From contig NZ_NXEJ01000004.1 of the NCBI RefSeq assembly GCF_002915175.1, positions 310,001 through 374,000 on the forward strand: a DNA stretch of 64,000 nt. Direction: 5' to 3'. A model generated the notes under the pieces. The model was not told the DNA's origin. It ran no database searches and saw nothing but the letters and a program-made list of their open reading frames with translations. This stretch comes from Agrobacterium rosae. GTDB lineage: Bacteria; Pseudomonadota; Alphaproteobacteria; Rhizobiales; Rhizobiaceae. Both the position numbers and the translations under genes were made by a program. The first letter of the stretch is position 1, and the number at the start of each line of letters is the position of its first letter. Positions 21,003 through 31,698 of this stretch are shown here, in pieces.

Positions 21003-23084
21003 ATGACAAAGCTCAAGGTTGACGGTAAAGAGATCGAGGTTCCGGATCATTTCACGCTGTTGCAGGCGTGCGAGGAGGCTGGTGCCGAAGTTCCGCGCTT
21101 TTGTTTCCACGAGCGTTTGTCGGTCGCGGGTAATTGCCGCATGTGTCTTATCGAGGTGAAGGGCGGACCGCCCAAGCCTGCCGCATCCTGCGCCATGGGC
21201 GTTCGCGATATTCGTGGCGGCCCGAATGGCGAATTGCCGGAAGTTTTCACCAACACGCCGATGGTCAAGAAGGCCCGCGAAGGCGTGATGGAATTCCTGC
21301 TCATCAACCACCCGCTTGATTGTCCCATCTGTGACCAGGGTGGCGAATGCGACCTCCAGGATCAGGCGATGGCCTTCGGTATTCCTGGCTCGCGCTATTC
21401 TGAAAACAAGCGCGCCGTGGAAGACAAATATATCGGACCGCTCGTCAAGACGGTCATGAATCGCTGCATTCACTGCACGCGCTGCGTTCGCTTCACCACC
21501 GAAGTTGCCGGCATTTCCGAACTCGGCCTGATCGGTCGCGGCGAGGATGCCGAGATCACGACTTACCTCGAGCAGGCGATGACATCGGAGCTTCAGGGCA
21601 ACGTCGTTGATCTTTGCCCGGTTGGCGCGCTGACCTCCAAGCCTTTCGCCTTCACCGCTCGTCCATGGGAACTCGGCAAGACCGAAACCATCGACGTGAT
21701 GGATGCGCTCGGCTCTGCCATCCGCGTCGATACCCGTGGCCGCGAAGTCATGCGCGTCATGCCGCGCGTCAACGAAGCCATCAACGAAGAGTGGATTTCC
21801 GACAAGAGCCGCTTCATCTGGGACGGCCTCAAGACCCAGCGTCTCGACAAGCCTTACGTCCGCAAGGACGGCCGCTTGCAGCCCGCAACTTGGGGCGAAG
21901 CTTTCGGTGCTATCAAGGCTGCTGTTGCTTCCACATCTGGTGAGAAGATCGGCGCTATTGCTGGCGATCTGGCCTCCGTCGAAGAAATGTTCGCACTCAA
22001 GTCGCTGCTTGCATCGCTGGGTTCGACCAATGTCGATTGCCGTCAGGATGGCACGGCGCTTGATCCATCGCTCGGTCGCGCAAGCTACCTGTTCAACGCT
22101 ACCATCGAAGGCATCGAACATGCCGACGCATTGCTGATCATCGGCTCCAACCCACGCTACGAAGCCTCCGTGCTTAACGCACGCATTCGCAAGCGCTGGC
22201 GCCGTGGCGGCTTCCCGATCGCTGTCATCGGTGAAGCAAGCGAGCTGCGTTACGACTATGAATATCTCGGCTCCGGCACGGATACGCTGTCCGATCTGGC
22301 GTCCGGTTCGCACAGCTTCATCGAAAAGCTGAAGGCTGCGAAGAACCCGATGATCATCGTCGGGCAGGGCGCTCTGTCGCGTGAAGACGGTGCTGCTGTG
22401 CTGGCTGCGGCTGCAAAGCTCGCCGTATCAGTCGGCGTCGTTTCGGCTGAATGGAACGGCTTCTCGGTTCTGCACACGGCTGCTGCCCGCGTTGGTGGTC
22501 TGGATATCGGTTTCGTTCCGGCAGACAAGGCGGCCAACGCGGCTTCCATCGCGGCATCGTCGGAGGTTCTCTTCCTGCTCGGTGCAGACGAAATCGACCT
22601 CTCTGCAAAGACTGCAAAACTGACCGTCTATATCGGTTCGCATGGTGATGCTGGCGCAATGGCCGCCGATGTCATCCTGCCGGGTGCGGCCTATACCGAA
22701 AAGTCGGGTATCTGGGTCAACACCGAAGGCCGCGTGCAGATGGGCAACCGCGCTGGTTTCGCACCGGGTGAAGCCCGCGAAGACTGGGCGATCCTGCGCG
22801 CACTGTCAGACGTTCTCGGCCACAAGCTGCCGTTCGATTCGCTCTCTGCACTGCGCGCTCAGCTCTACATCGCGCATCCGCACTTTGCCGATGCAGACGA
22901 GATTGCCGTAGCCGACGTGGCAGGCATCGAAGCGCTGGCGACAAAGGCTGGCACCCTCAACAAGGCAGGCTTTGCCTCGCCGGTTAAGGATTTTTATTTG
23001 ACGAACCCGATTGCGAGAGCGTCCGCCGTGATGGCCGAATGTTCCGCATTGGCCCGCAACAACTTCAAGGCTGCGGCAGAGTAA
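21003..23084 (+). CDS. nuoG: NADH-quinone oxidoreductase subunit G
   Basis: This 693-residue 75-kDa subunit has an N-terminal ferredoxin domain (CEEAGAEVPRFCFHERLSVA, GNCRMCLIEV), a cluster binding block HPLDCPICDQGGECDLQDQA and a 4Fe-4S domain (NRCIHCTRCVRFTTEVAG), followed by a molybdopterin-oxidoreductase-like domain that no longer binds a cofactor. The ATG follows AGTAGGACC. The frame is open further upstream to 20853 but that part has no homology. It passes electrons through the peripheral arm of complex I. Confidence 0.97.
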   Translation: MTKLKVDGKEIEVPDHFTLLQACEEAGAEVPRFCFHERLSVAGNCRMCLIEVKGGPPKPAASCAMGVRDIRGGPNGELPEVFTNTPMVKKAREGVMEFLLINHPLDCPICDQGGECDLQDQAMAFGIPGSRYSENKRAVEDKYIGPLVKTVMNRCIHCTRCVRFTTEVAGISELGLIGRGEDAEITTYLEQAMTSELQGNVVDLCPVGALTSKPFAFTARPWELGKTETIDVMDALGSAIRVDTRGREVMRVMPRVNEAINEEWISDKSRFIWDGLKTQRLDKPYVRKDGRLQPATWGEAFGAIKAAVASTSGEKIGAIAGDLASVEEMFALKSLLASLGSTNVDCRQDGTALDPSLGRASYLFNATIEGIEHADALLIIGSNPRYEASVLNARIRKRWRRGGFPIAVIGEASELRYDYEYLGSGTDTLSDLASGSHSFIEKLKAAKNPMIIVGQGALSREDGAAVLAAAAKLAVSVGVVSAEWNGFSVLHTAAARVGGLDIGFVPADKAANAASIAASSEVLFLLGADEIDLSAKTAKLTVYIGSHGDAGAMAADVILPGAAYTEKSGIWVNTEGRVQMGNRAGFAPGEAREDWAILRALSDVLGHKLPFDSLSALRAQLYIAHPHFADADEIAVADVAGIEALATKAGTLNKAGFASPVKDFYLTNPIARASAVMAECSALARNNFKAAAE

Positions 23085-23096
23085 GGGTAGGGGACT

Positions 23097-24140
23097 ATGG
23101 AATCGTTTTTCTGGAGCTACGTCTGGCCAGCGCTGATTATTGTCGGCCAGTCCCTGCTTCTTCTCGTTTTGTTGCTGGTGTCGATCGCCTTTCTTCTGCT
23201 TGCCGACCGTAAGATCTGGGCAGCCGTTCAGCTGCGCCGTGGTCCCAACGTCGTTGGTCCTTTCGGTCTCTTCCAGTCCTTCGCAGACCTTTTGAAGTTC
23301 ATTCTGAAAGAACCGGTCATCCCATCCGGTGCCAACAAGGCCGTGTTCCTGCTGGCTCCGCTGGTTGCAGTGACGCTGGCTCTGGCAACCTACGCCGTCA
23401 TCCCATTTGCGGATGGCTGGGTGATTGCCAACATCAATGTCGGAATTCTCTACATCTTCGCGATCTCGTCGCTTGAAGTCTACGGCATCATCATGGGTGG
23501 CTGGGCTTCCAACTCGAAGTATCCATTCCTTGGTGCCCTTCGTTCCGCCGCGCAGATGGTGTCTTACGAAGTCTCCATCGGCCTCGTCATTGTCACCGTT
23601 CTGCTCTGCGTCGGTTCGCTGAACCTGACGGACATTGTCAACGCGCAGCATTCCGGCATCGGCACGTCGCTTGGCCTGCCGGCATCGTTCCTGGATTGGC
23701 ACTGGTTGCCGCTGTTCCCGATGTTCATCGTCTTCTTCATTTCGGCGCTGGCTGAAACCAACCGTCCACCCTTCGATCTGCCGGAAGCGGAATCGGAACT
23801 TGTGGCCGGTCACATGGTGGAGTATGGCTCCACCCCGTACATGATGTTCATGTTGGGCGAATATGCTGCCATCGTTCTGATGTGCTGCCTGACGACCATC
23901 CTGTTCTTGGGCGGTTGGCTTCCTATCGTGGATGTCTGGTTCCTGAACTGGGTTCCAGGTATCATCTGGTTCATCCTGAAGGGTGGCATGGTCTTCTTCA
24001 TGTTCGGTCTAGTGAAGGCATTCGTTCCACGTTACCGCTATGACCAGTTGATGCGTCTCGGCTGGAAGGTCTTCCTCCCGCTGTCGCTCGCCATGGTCGT
24101 GATTGTTGCATTCGTACTCAAGCTGACGGCGGGGGCATAA
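23097..24140 (+). CDS. nuoH: NADH-quinone oxidoreductase subunit H
   Basis: This 347-residue membrane subunit with about eight helices contacts the quinone channel. Typical blocks are [59 protein letters not shown] and [20 protein letters not shown]. It starts 12 bases after nuoG with GTAGGGGACT as ribosome site. Confidence 0.97.
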   Translation: MESFFWSYVWPALIIVGQSLLLLVLLLVSIAFLLLADRKIWAAVQLRRGPNVVGPFGLFQSFADLLKFILKEPVIPSGANKAVFLLAPLVAVTLALATYAVIPFADGWVIANINVGILYIFAISSLEVYGIIMGGWASNSKYPFLGALRSAAQMVSYEVSIGLVIVTVLLCVGSLNLTDIVNAQHSGIGTSLGLPASFLDWHWLPLFPMFIVFFISALAETNRPPFDLPEAESELVAGHMVEYGSTPYMMFMLGEYAAIVLMCCLTTILFLGGWLPIVDVWFLNWVPGIIWFILKGGMVFFMFGLVKAFVPRYRYDQLMRLGWKVFLPLSLAMVVIVAFVLKLTAGA

Positions 24141-24178
24141 GATGTCCGTAGTCCTCGCTTGTAGATTTGGAGGTTGAG

Positions 24179-24670
24179 ATGGCCAGTCTTACCCAAGCCG
24201 TCAATTCGTTGTTCCTCAAGGAATTCGTCGGTGCCTTCTTCCTGACGATGCGTCACTTCTTCAAACAGAAGGCGACAGTGAACTACCCTTTCGAAAAGGG
24301 TCCGGTCAGCCCGCGCTTCCGTGGTGAGCACGCGCTTCGTCGTTACCCCAACGGTGAAGAACGCTGCATCGCCTGCAAGCTGTGCGAAGCGATCTGTCCT
24401 GCCCAGGCCATCACCATCGAAGCTGGCCCGCGCCGCAACGATGGCACGCGCCGCACGGTTCGTTACGATATCGACATGGTAAAGTGCATTTATTGCGGCT
24501 TCTGCCAGGAAGCATGCCCCGTTGATGCCATCGTTGAGGGTCCGAACTTCGAATTCGCAACGGAAACCCGCGAGGAGCTGTATTTCGACAAGCAGCGTCT
24601 TCTCGATAATGGCGACCGTTGGGAACGTGAAATCGCTCGCAACCTTGCTCTGGATGCGCCTTACCGTTAA
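24179..24670 (+). CDS. nuoI: NADH-quinone oxidoreductase subunit I
   Basis: This 163-residue 23-kDa subunit has two 4Fe-4S ferredoxin motifs, [12 protein letters not shown] and [12 protein letters not shown], that hold clusters N6a and N6b. [20 protein letters not shown] is the usual entry to the first motif. I chose ATG 24179 after TTGGAGGTTGAG; an in-frame TTG 12 bases earlier overlaps the ribosome site. A 135-base spacer with no gene separates it from nuoJ. Confidence 0.97.
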   Translation: MASLTQAVNSLFLKEFVGAFFLTMRHFFKQKATVNYPFEKGPVSPRFRGEHALRRYPNGEERCIACKLCEAICPAQAITIEAGPRRNDGTRRTVRYDIDMVKCIYCGFCQEACPVDAIVEGPNFEFATETREELYFDKQRLLDNGDRWEREIARNLALDAPYR

Positions 24671-24805
24671 GGCAGCATGGTTCCTTCGGAGCGCTGCTTC
24701 GGAGTGGGTAAAACAGTCACTGCCTGTCGGTTTTCGCTGACGGGAATGAAACGGGCATGCGGCTTCAGGGTCGCGTTTGTCCGGTGAGGACAAAAAGGCA
24801 CCAAC

Positions 24806-25420
24806 ATGGGTCTGCACGCTGTATTCTTTTACATCTTCGCCTTCGTCGCCGTGGCGTCTGCGTTTATGGTCATCGCTTCGAAGAACCCCGTTCACTCGGT
24901 GCTGTTCCTCATTCTGACCTTCTTCAACGCGGCGGCGCTCTTCCTGCTGACGGGTGCAGAATTCCTCGCCATGATCCTGCTGGTGGTTTATGTCGGCGCT
25001 GTGGCGGTGTTGTTCCTCTTCGTCGTGATGATGCTGGATGTCGATTTCGCCGAGCTCCGCTCCGGTGTGCTGCAATATGCGCCGGTCGGTGCATTGATCG
25101 GTATCATCCTGGCCGCCGAACTCATCATCGTCATCGGTGGCAGTGTGCTGAACCCGGTGGCTGCAAAGTCGATCACCATGCCGATCCCGAACCCGGCAGA
25201 GCGCGCCAATACGGCCGCACTCGGTGACGTGCTCTACACGAATTACATCTACTTCTTCCAGCTCGCCGGTCTGGTGCTGCTGGTGGCGATGATCGGCGCG
25301 ATTGTGCTGACCCTGCGTCACCGCACCGATATCAAGCGGCAGGACATTTCCAAGCAGGTTGCCCGCGATCCGAAGACCGCTGTTACGACGGTCAAGGTCA
25401 AGCCGGGTCAGGGCATCTAA
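24806..25420 (+). CDS. nuoJ: NADH-quinone oxidoreductase subunit J
   Basis: This 204-residue membrane subunit has five hydrophobic helices and the signature ASKNPVHSVLFLILTFFNAA and LVVYVGAVAVLFLFVVMMLD (helix with the bulge seen in ND6-type subunits). A soluble C-terminal tail follows. The ribosome site is AAAAGGCACC. Confidence 0.96.
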   Translation: MGLHAVFFYIFAFVAVASAFMVIASKNPVHSVLFLILTFFNAAALFLLTGAEFLAMILLVVYVGAVAVLFLFVVMMLDVDFAELRSGVLQYAPVGALIGIILAAELIIVIGGSVLNPVAAKSITMPIPNPAERANTAALGDVLYTNYIYFFQLAGLVLLVAMIGAIVLTLRHRTDIKRQDISKQVARDPKTAVTTVKVKPGQGI

Positions 25421-25450
25421 GGCGCGAACGGATCCAAGGAACATAATATT

Positions 25451-25759
25451 ATGGAAATCGGTCTTTCCCATTACCTGACGGTCAGCGCGGTCCTCTTGAC
25501 GATCGGCATCTTCGGTATTTTTCTCAACCGTAAGAACGTCATCGTCATTCTGATGTCGATCGAGCTTATCTTGCTTGCGGTCAATCTCAACATGGTGGCG
25601 TTTTCGTCGTTCCTCAACGATATCGTGGGCCAGGTCTTCGCGCTGTTCATTCTGACTGTTGCCGCTGCGGAAGCGGCCATCGGTCTTGCAATACTCGTTG
25701 TCTTCTATCGCAACCGCGGATCGATTGCCGTGGAAGACGTCAATATGATGAAGGGCTGA
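25451..25759 (+). CDS. nuoK: NADH-quinone oxidoreductase subunit K
   Basis: This 102-residue, three-helix ND4L-type subunit carries conserved helix glutamates in [17 protein letters not shown] and [20 protein letters not shown], which lie on the proton path. The length is standard. It precedes nuoL by seven bases, so the two are coupled. Confidence 0.97.
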   Translation: MEIGLSHYLTVSAVLLTIGIFGIFLNRKNVIVILMSIELILLAVNLNMVAFSSFLNDIVGQVFALFILTVAAAEAAIGLAILVVFYRNRGSIAVEDVNMMKG

Positions 25760-25766
25760 TAAGGCT

Positions 25767-27764
25767 ATGATTTACAAAGCTATCGTCTTTCTTCCGCTGA
25801 TCGGCTTCCTGATCGCTGGCCTTTTCGGTCGCTCCATCGGTGCCAAAGCCTCGGAATATGTCACCACCGGCCTGATGATCATCGTCGCGATCCTGTCATG
25901 GGTCGTGTTCATCAACGTCGCGCTTCTCAGCCACGAACCTGGCGAAGTCATTAAGGTCACCGTGCTGCGCTGGATCCAGTCCGGCGGCATCGATGTCGAA
26001 TGGGCATTCCGTATCGACACGCTGACAGCTGTCATGTTCGTGGTCGTCAACACCGTGTCCACTCTGGTTCACCTGTACTCCATCGGGTACATGCATCACG
26101 ATCCGCATCGTCCGCGCTTCTTCGCTTATCTGTCGCTCTTCACTTTCGCCATGCTGATGCTGGTCACATCCGACAACCTGTTGCAGATGTTCTTCGGCTG
26201 GGAAGGCGTGGGTCTGGCGTCCTATCTGCTGATCGGTTTCTGGTACAAGAAGCCATCCGCCTCTGCTGCCGCCATGAAGGCCTTCATCGTCAACCGCGTT
26301 GGTGACTTCGGCTTCATTCTCGGCATCTCCGGTCTGTTCGTGCTGTTTGGTTCGGTCAGCTTCGAGACCATCTTCGCGGCCGCCGGCACCTATCTGCCTG
26401 CCGATGGCGCAGCGTCTACGGATGTCGTTATCAACCTGTTCGGCATGCAGCTGGACAAGGCGCATGCGCTGACCGGTGTCTGCCTGCTGCTGTTCATGGG
26501 TTCCATGGGTAAGTCGGCTCAGTTCCTGCTGCACACATGGCTGCCGGACGCGATGGAAGGCCCGACACCTGTGTCGGCGCTCATTCACGCCGCGACCATG
26601 GTCACGGCTGGCGTCTTCCTCGTTGCCCGCATGTCTCCGATCTTTGAACTGTCACCGGATGCCCTGACTGTCGTGACGCTCGTCGGCGCGATCACTGCCT
26701 TCTTTGCGGCGACCGTCGGTCTGGTGCAGAACGATATCAAGCGCGTCATCGCTTACTCGACCTGTTCGCAGCTCGGTTACATGTTCGTGGCGCTCGGCGT
26801 CGGCGCTTATGGTGCCGCTGTGTTCCACCTCTTCACGCACGCCTTCTTCAAGGCGCTGTTGTTCCTTTGCGCCGGTTCCGTCATTCACGCCGTGGATGGT
26901 GAGCAGGACATGCGTCACATGGGCGGTCTGCGCAAGCACATCCCCATCACGTTCTGGACCATGACGGTCGGTACGCTGGCGCTCACAGGCGTTGGTATTC
27001 CCGGTACGATGATTGGCTTTGCGGGCTTCTTCTCCAAGGACGTGATCATCGAATCCGCCTATGCCTCGCACAATGCGGTCGCCGGTTTTGCCTTCACGCT
27101 TCTGGTTATTGCCGCCCTGTTCACCAGCTTCTATTCTTGGCGCCTGGCATTCATGACCTTCTTCGGCAAGCCACGCGCTTCCGCAGATGTCATGCACCAC
27201 GTCCATGAATCGCCAATGGTTATGCTGATCCCGCTGTTTGTTCTCACCGTTGGTGCGGTTCTGGCTGGCGTCGTGTTCGAGGGCCATTTCTTCGGTGAAG
27301 AATATGCGGAATTCTGGAAGGGTGCACTGTTTACGCTTCCGTCCAACGAAATCCTCGAAGAGTTCCACCACGTTCCATTGTGGGTCAAGTGGAGCCCGTT
27401 CGTTGCCATGGCACTCGGTTTTGTCACCGCCTGGTACTTCTACATCAAGTCGCCTGAGACACCGAAGCGTCTGGCCGAGACCAACCGTGGTCTCTACCAG
27501 TTCCTGCTCAACAAGTGGTACTTCGATGAACTCTATGATTTCCTCTTCGTCCGCTCGGCAAAGGCGCTTGGCCGCTTCCTGTGGAAAAAGGGCGACGTGG
27601 CGGTTATCGACCACTATGGACCCAACGGTATTGCCGCGCGCGTGGCTGACGTGACCAACCGCGTCGTTCGTCTGCAATCCGGTTACCTCTATCATTATGC
27701 CTTTGCGATGCTGATCGGTATTGCCGGGCTTGTCACCTGGATGATGCTCGGGAGTGCCCTGTGA
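25767..27764 (+). CDS. nuoL: NADH-quinone oxidoreductase subunit L
   Basis: This 665-residue antiporter-like proton-pumping subunit (ND5) includes [20 protein letters not shown], the key lysine helices near [20 protein letters not shown] and [15 protein letters not shown], and the long lateral helix near the C-terminus. Its TGA shares the last base with the nuoM ATG. Confidence 0.97.
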   Translation: MIYKAIVFLPLIGFLIAGLFGRSIGAKASEYVTTGLMIIVAILSWVVFINVALLSHEPGEVIKVTVLRWIQSGGIDVEWAFRIDTLTAVMFVVVNTVSTLVHLYSIGYMHHDPHRPRFFAYLSLFTFAMLMLVTSDNLLQMFFGWEGVGLASYLLIGFWYKKPSASAAAMKAFIVNRVGDFGFILGISGLFVLFGSVSFETIFAAAGTYLPADGAASTDVVINLFGMQLDKAHALTGVCLLLFMGSMGKSAQFLLHTWLPDAMEGPTPVSALIHAATMVTAGVFLVARMSPIFELSPDALTVVTLVGAITAFFAATVGLVQNDIKRVIAYSTCSQLGYMFVALGVGAYGAAVFHLFTHAFFKALLFLCAGSVIHAVDGEQDMRHMGGLRKHIPITFWTMTVGTLALTGVGIPGTMIGFAGFFSKDVIIESAYASHNAVAGFAFTLLVIAALFTSFYSWRLAFMTFFGKPRASADVMHHVHESPMVMLIPLFVLTVGAVLAGVVFEGHFFGEEYAEFWKGALFTLPSNEILEEFHHVPLWVKWSPFVAMALGFVTAWYFYIKSPETPKRLAETNRGLYQFLLNKWYFDELYDFLFVRSAKALGRFLWKKGDVAVIDHYGPNGIAARVADVTNRVVRLQSGYLYHYAFAMLIGIAGLVTWMMLGSAL

Positions 27765-29275
27765 TGACCGATTGGCCTATTCTTTCAACGGTCACCTTTC
27801 TGCCGCTGGTCGGCGTGGTGCTTTTGCTTCTGACAAATGAGAACGGCCCGTTTGGACGCCGCAACATTCTCAACGTATCGCTGCTGACGACGGTCTTTAC
27901 CTTCGTGCTGTCGCTGTTCATCTGGATCGGTTTCGACAATTCGAACCCGGGCTTCCAGATGGTCGAAAAGCACGCCTGGTTCGGCAAGATCGCCGCCTAT
28001 CATCTGGGCGTCGACGGCATCTCCATGCTGTTCGTCATCCTGACGACGTTCCTGATGCCATTCTGCGTACTGGCCAGCTGGAACTCCATCGAGAAGCGCC
28101 TCAAGGAATACATGATTGCCTTCCTTCTCCTGGAAGTCGTCATGGTCGGCGTGTTCGTCGCGCTGGATACCGTTCTCTTCTACGTCTTCTTCGAAGCCAC
28201 ACTTATTCCGATGTTCATCATCATCGGCGTTTGGGGCGGCAAGGATCGCGTTTATGCCTCCTACAAGTTCTTCCTCTACACGCTGCTCGGCTCCGTTCTG
28301 ACGATGCTCGCCATCATGGCGATGTATTGGCAGGCTGGCACGACTGACATGACGGAACTGCTGAAGCACGGCTTCCCGGCCGGCATGCAGACCTGGCTTT
28401 GGCTTGCCTGCTTTGCAGCCTTCGCTGTGAAGATGCCGATGTGGCCTGTCCACACATGGTTGCCTGATGCACACGTTCAGGCACCGACGGCTGGTTCGGT
28501 CATTCTGGCTGGCGTGATGCTGAAGCTGGGCGGTTACGGTTTCATCCGTTTCTCGCTGTCCATGTTCCCGATTGCGTCGGATTACTTTGCGCCCTTCGTC
28601 TTCACGCTCTCCGTTATCGCTATCATCTACACCTCGCTGGTCGCGATGATGCAGGACGACATCAAGAAGCTGATTGCTTATTCGTCCGTCGCTCACATGG
28701 GCTACGTGACAATGGGTATCTTCGCCGCCAATGTTCAGGGCGTGCAGGGCGCGATCTTCCAGATGCTGTCCCACGGTATCGTCTCCGGCGCGCTCTTCCT
28801 TTGCGTCGGCGTCGTCTATGACCGCCTGCATACTCGCGAGATTTCCGCCTATGGTGGTCTCGTCAACAACATGCCGAAATATGCCGTCGCCTTCATGGTC
28901 TTCACCATGGCCAATGTCGGTCTGCCCGGCACATCCGGCTTCGTTGGTGAATTCCTGACGATCGTCGGCGTGTTCCGTGCCAACACCTGGGTCGCGCTGT
29001 TTGCGGCAACGGGCGTCATCCTTTCCGCCTCCTATGCGCTATGGCTCTATCGCCGCGTCATTTTCGGTGCGCTGGAAAAGGAAAGCCTGAAGTCTCTGCT
29101 CGATCTTTCGACCCGCGAAAAGATCATTCTCTACCCGCTGGTGGCGCTGACGATTTTCTTCGGCGTCTACCCGGCACCGGTTTTCGATGCTACGGCAGCA
29201 TCGGTGGACCTTTTGATCAATAATTATACGGCCGCATTGCAGGCAGCGCAGAATGTTGCGCTTTCTCTGAACTGA
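27764..29275 (+). CDS. nuoM: NADH-quinone oxidoreductase subunit M
   Basis: This 503-residue ND4-type proton-pumping subunit shows [39 protein letters not shown] and [15 protein letters not shown]. The ATG at 27764 overlaps the nuoL stop; a GTG three bases earlier is an alternative start. Overlap indicates translational coupling. Confidence 0.97.
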   Translation: MTDWPILSTVTFLPLVGVVLLLLTNENGPFGRRNILNVSLLTTVFTFVLSLFIWIGFDNSNPGFQMVEKHAWFGKIAAYHLGVDGISMLFVILTTFLMPFCVLASWNSIEKRLKEYMIAFLLLEVVMVGVFVALDTVLFYVFFEATLIPMFIIIGVWGGKDRVYASYKFFLYTLLGSVLTMLAIMAMYWQAGTTDMTELLKHGFPAGMQTWLWLACFAAFAVKMPMWPVHTWLPDAHVQAPTAGSVILAGVMLKLGGYGFIRFSLSMFPIASDYFAPFVFTLSVIAIIYTSLVAMMQDDIKKLIAYSSVAHMGYVTMGIFAANVQGVQGAIFQMLSHGIVSGALFLCVGVVYDRLHTREISAYGGLVNNMPKYAVAFMVFTMANVGLPGTSGFVGEFLTIVGVFRANTWVALFAATGVILSASYALWLYRRVIFGALEKESLKSLLDLSTREKIILYPLVALTIFFGVYPAPVFDATAASVDLLINNYTAALQAAQNVALSLN

Positions 29276-29293
29276 CGACAGGACCCGTAGGAC

Positions 29294-30739
29294 ATGACCG
29301 CTGAAATTCTTTTTGCCAGTCTGCGCATCGCGACGCCCGAGCTGATCCTTGCGGTCGGCGCTCTGGCGCTGCTCATGATTGGGGTCTTCTCCGGGGACAA
29401 GTCGACCAATACGGTCATGGGCCTTTCCGTGGCTCTTCTGGTCGTCGTCGGTCTTTGGATCATCTTTGCACCTGCGACCGGCGAGGCCTTTGGCGGCGTT
29501 TACGTCGCAGATGCCTTCGGCAACTTCATGAAGGTGCTGGCGCTGATCGGCTCCATCGTCGCCATGATCCTGTCGGTCGGCCACGGCCGCGTCGAGCCGA
29601 TCGGTCGTTTCGAGTATCCGGTGTTGCTGGTTCTAGCCACCCTCGGCATTCTCCTGATGATCTCGGCCAACAACCTGATTTCGCTTTATATGGCGCTGGA
29701 GCTTCAGTCGCTGGCGCTCTACGTTATCTGCGCCATCAACCGTGAAAGCCTGCGCTCCACGGAAGCCGGTTTGAAGTATTTCGTTCTCGGCGCTCTGTCT
29801 TCGGGCATGCTGCTCTACGGCATGTCGCTGGTGTACGGTTTTACCGGCAACACAGGTTTCCACGAAATCGCAACCGTGCTGGCGTCCGAGACCCGTTCGC
29901 TCGGTCTCGTGTTTGGTCTGGTCTTCGTTCTCGCCGGTCTCGCATTCAAGATTTCCGCCGTGCCGTTCCACATGTGGACGCCCGACGTGTATGAAGGTGC
30001 GCCAACGACTGTTACGGCGTTCCTTGCTGCTGCTCCCAAGGTCGGTGCGATGGCGATCTTCGTTCGTATCGTCATCGACGCGTTCCAGCCGGTCTTTGCC
30101 GACTGGCAGCAGATCGTGGTCTTCATCTCGATTGCGTCGATGCTGCTCGGTGCCTTTGCCGCTATCGGCCAGAAGAACATCAAGCGCCTGATGGCCTATT
30201 CCTCGATCAGCCACATGGGGTATGCCCTTGTTGGTCTGGCTGCGGGAACACAGGCTGGCGTTTCGGGCGTGTTGATCTACATGGCCGTTTACATGGGCAT
30301 GACGCTCGGCACCTTCGCCTGCATTCTCGCAATGCGCCGCAAGGAAGTCGGCAATGTCGAAAGCGTTGACGATCTCTCGGGTCTGGCGTCCAGCAATCCG
30401 TTCATGGCGCTGGTCCTGACGGCCATGATGTTCTCGCTTGCCGGCATTCCGCCACTGGCTGGCTTCTTCGGAAAATATTACGTTTTCCTCGCAGCCATTG
30501 AAGCCAAGCTCTACCCGCTGGCTGTCATCGGTGTGATTGCTTCGGTCGTCGGTGCTTACTACTACCTGCGCATCGTCAAGGTCATGTGGTTCGATGACGC
30601 CAAGGACTGCGGTTTCGAAAAGGCGTCCGGCGAACTGCGTATCGTCTACGCTTTGTCCGGTCTCTTTGTCGTCGCCTTCATCGCCTTCGGTGGTGCACTC
30701 GGCAACGCGGTTGATGCCGCAGCTAAGACGTTCTTTTGA
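29294..30739 (+). CDS. nuoN: NADH-quinone oxidoreductase subunit N
   Basis: This 481-residue ND2-type proton-pumping subunit is the last nuo gene. It includes [40 protein letters not shown] and [20 protein letters not shown]. All fourteen subunits (A to N) are present in the usual order. Its stop overlaps the TTG proposed as birA start. Confidence 0.97.
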   Translation: MTAEILFASLRIATPELILAVGALALLMIGVFSGDKSTNTVMGLSVALLVVVGLWIIFAPATGEAFGGVYVADAFGNFMKVLALIGSIVAMILSVGHGRVEPIGRFEYPVLLVLATLGILLMISANNLISLYMALELQSLALYVICAINRESLRSTEAGLKYFVLGALSSGMLLYGMSLVYGFTGNTGFHEIATVLASETRSLGLVFGLVFVLAGLAFKISAVPFHMWTPDVYEGAPTTVTAFLAAAPKVGAMAIFVRIVIDAFQPVFADWQQIVVFISIASMLLGAFAAIGQKNIKRLMAYSSISHMGYALVGLAAGTQAGVSGVLIYMAVYMGMTLGTFACILAMRRKEVGNVESVDDLSGLASSNPFMALVLTAMMFSLAGIPPLAGFFGKYYVFLAAIEAKLYPLAVIGVIASVVGAYYYLRIVKVMWFDDAKDCGFEKASGELRIVYALSGLFVVAFIAFGGALGNAVDAAAKTFF

Positions 30740-31506
30740 GCGAGACTTTGCAGAAAACGGGCCTGAGGTCATTGGACGACTTCCGGCACGAGGCATTGGT
30801 GGAGACATCATCCACCAATGTCGAATGCTTCAGCCGCGCCAGAGCAGGTGATCCCGGCAATCTCTGGGTCACTGCTGGTAAGCAGACCGGCGGTCGTGGC
30901 CGTCGCGGCAGGCCCTGGGTTTCGGAACCCGGCAATCTTTACGCCTCTCTTCTCCTGATCGATCCTTCGCCGATGGAAAGCATCGGCGCTTTGCCGCTTG
31001 CCTTCGCGCTGGCGGTTTATCGGGCAGTCGGTGCTGTCTTGCCACCCGGCGGCGCACCGCTGGAAATCAAATGGCCGAACGATATTTTGATCGGACGCAA
31101 AAAGACCTGCGGCATCCTCATGGAGGCCGAAACGCTGGCCGATGGGCGCACGGCGCTGGTCATCGGCATCGGCATCAACATCGCCCATATGCCCGATAAT
31201 CCGGCTTATCCGGTCACACGTCTCGGGCAACACGGCGCGTCCTGTGGCCCGGATGAGCTTTTTGCCCATCTGTTTCGCGAGGCCGCCTATGTTCTTGGCC
31301 TATGGAACCGCGGGCAGGGCGTTAGCGAAATCGTGCGTCTGTGGCGTGCTGCCGCTTGCGGTATAGGCGAGCCGATTTCCGTCAATCTGCCCGACCGGTC
31401 TATTCGCGGGCGTTTTGCCGGAATTGATGATAATGGTTTCCTGCTGCTGGAAGAGGATGATGGGCCTTTGCGCTCCATCGCTGCTGGCGACGTCTTTTTC
31501 GGCTGA
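30736..31506 (+). CDS. birA: Biotin--[acetyl-CoA-carboxylase] ligase
   Basis: This 256-residue monofunctional biotin protein ligase lacks the N-terminal helix-turn-helix of E. coli BirA, so it cannot repress the bio genes. It shows [16 protein letters not shown], the biotinyl-AMP loop [30 protein letters not shown] and GIGINIAH. The start is uncertain: a TTG at 30736 overlapping the nuoN stop gives the full domain but no strong ribosome site. It is a common neighbour of nuoN in rhizobia. Confidence 0.92.
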   Translation: MSETLQKTGLRSLDDFRHEALVETSSTNVECFSRARAGDPGNLWVTAGKQTGGRGRRGRPWVSEPGNLYASLLLIDPSPMESIGALPLAFALAVYRAVGAVLPPGGAPLEIKWPNDILIGRKKTCGILMEAETLADGRTALVIGIGINIAHMPDNPAYPVTRLGQHGASCGPDELFAHLFREAAYVLGLWNRGQGVSEIVRLWRAAACGIGEPISVNLPDRSIRGRFAGIDDNGFLLLEEDDGPLRSIAAGDVFFG

Positions 31507-31698
31507 ACCGTACGGTGCTTAAACGCGCCGACGTTCGCCACTCGAATCTGGAGCATGTCTGCTGCTCGGTAAATGCAGGACGCCCTTTCAGCCCCGCATC
31601 GGCTGTGTCGGGTCGCAAGATGAAAACCGGTGCTTATCGCTTCACCCGGGCGCGCTTCACTGCGCGGCGGCAGCGACCATGATTGGACAAAACACAGA

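Noticed and set aside
24757..25227. 156-residue plus-strand open frame
   Set aside because: Out-of-frame shadow of nuoJ, Arg/Cys-rich, no motifs.
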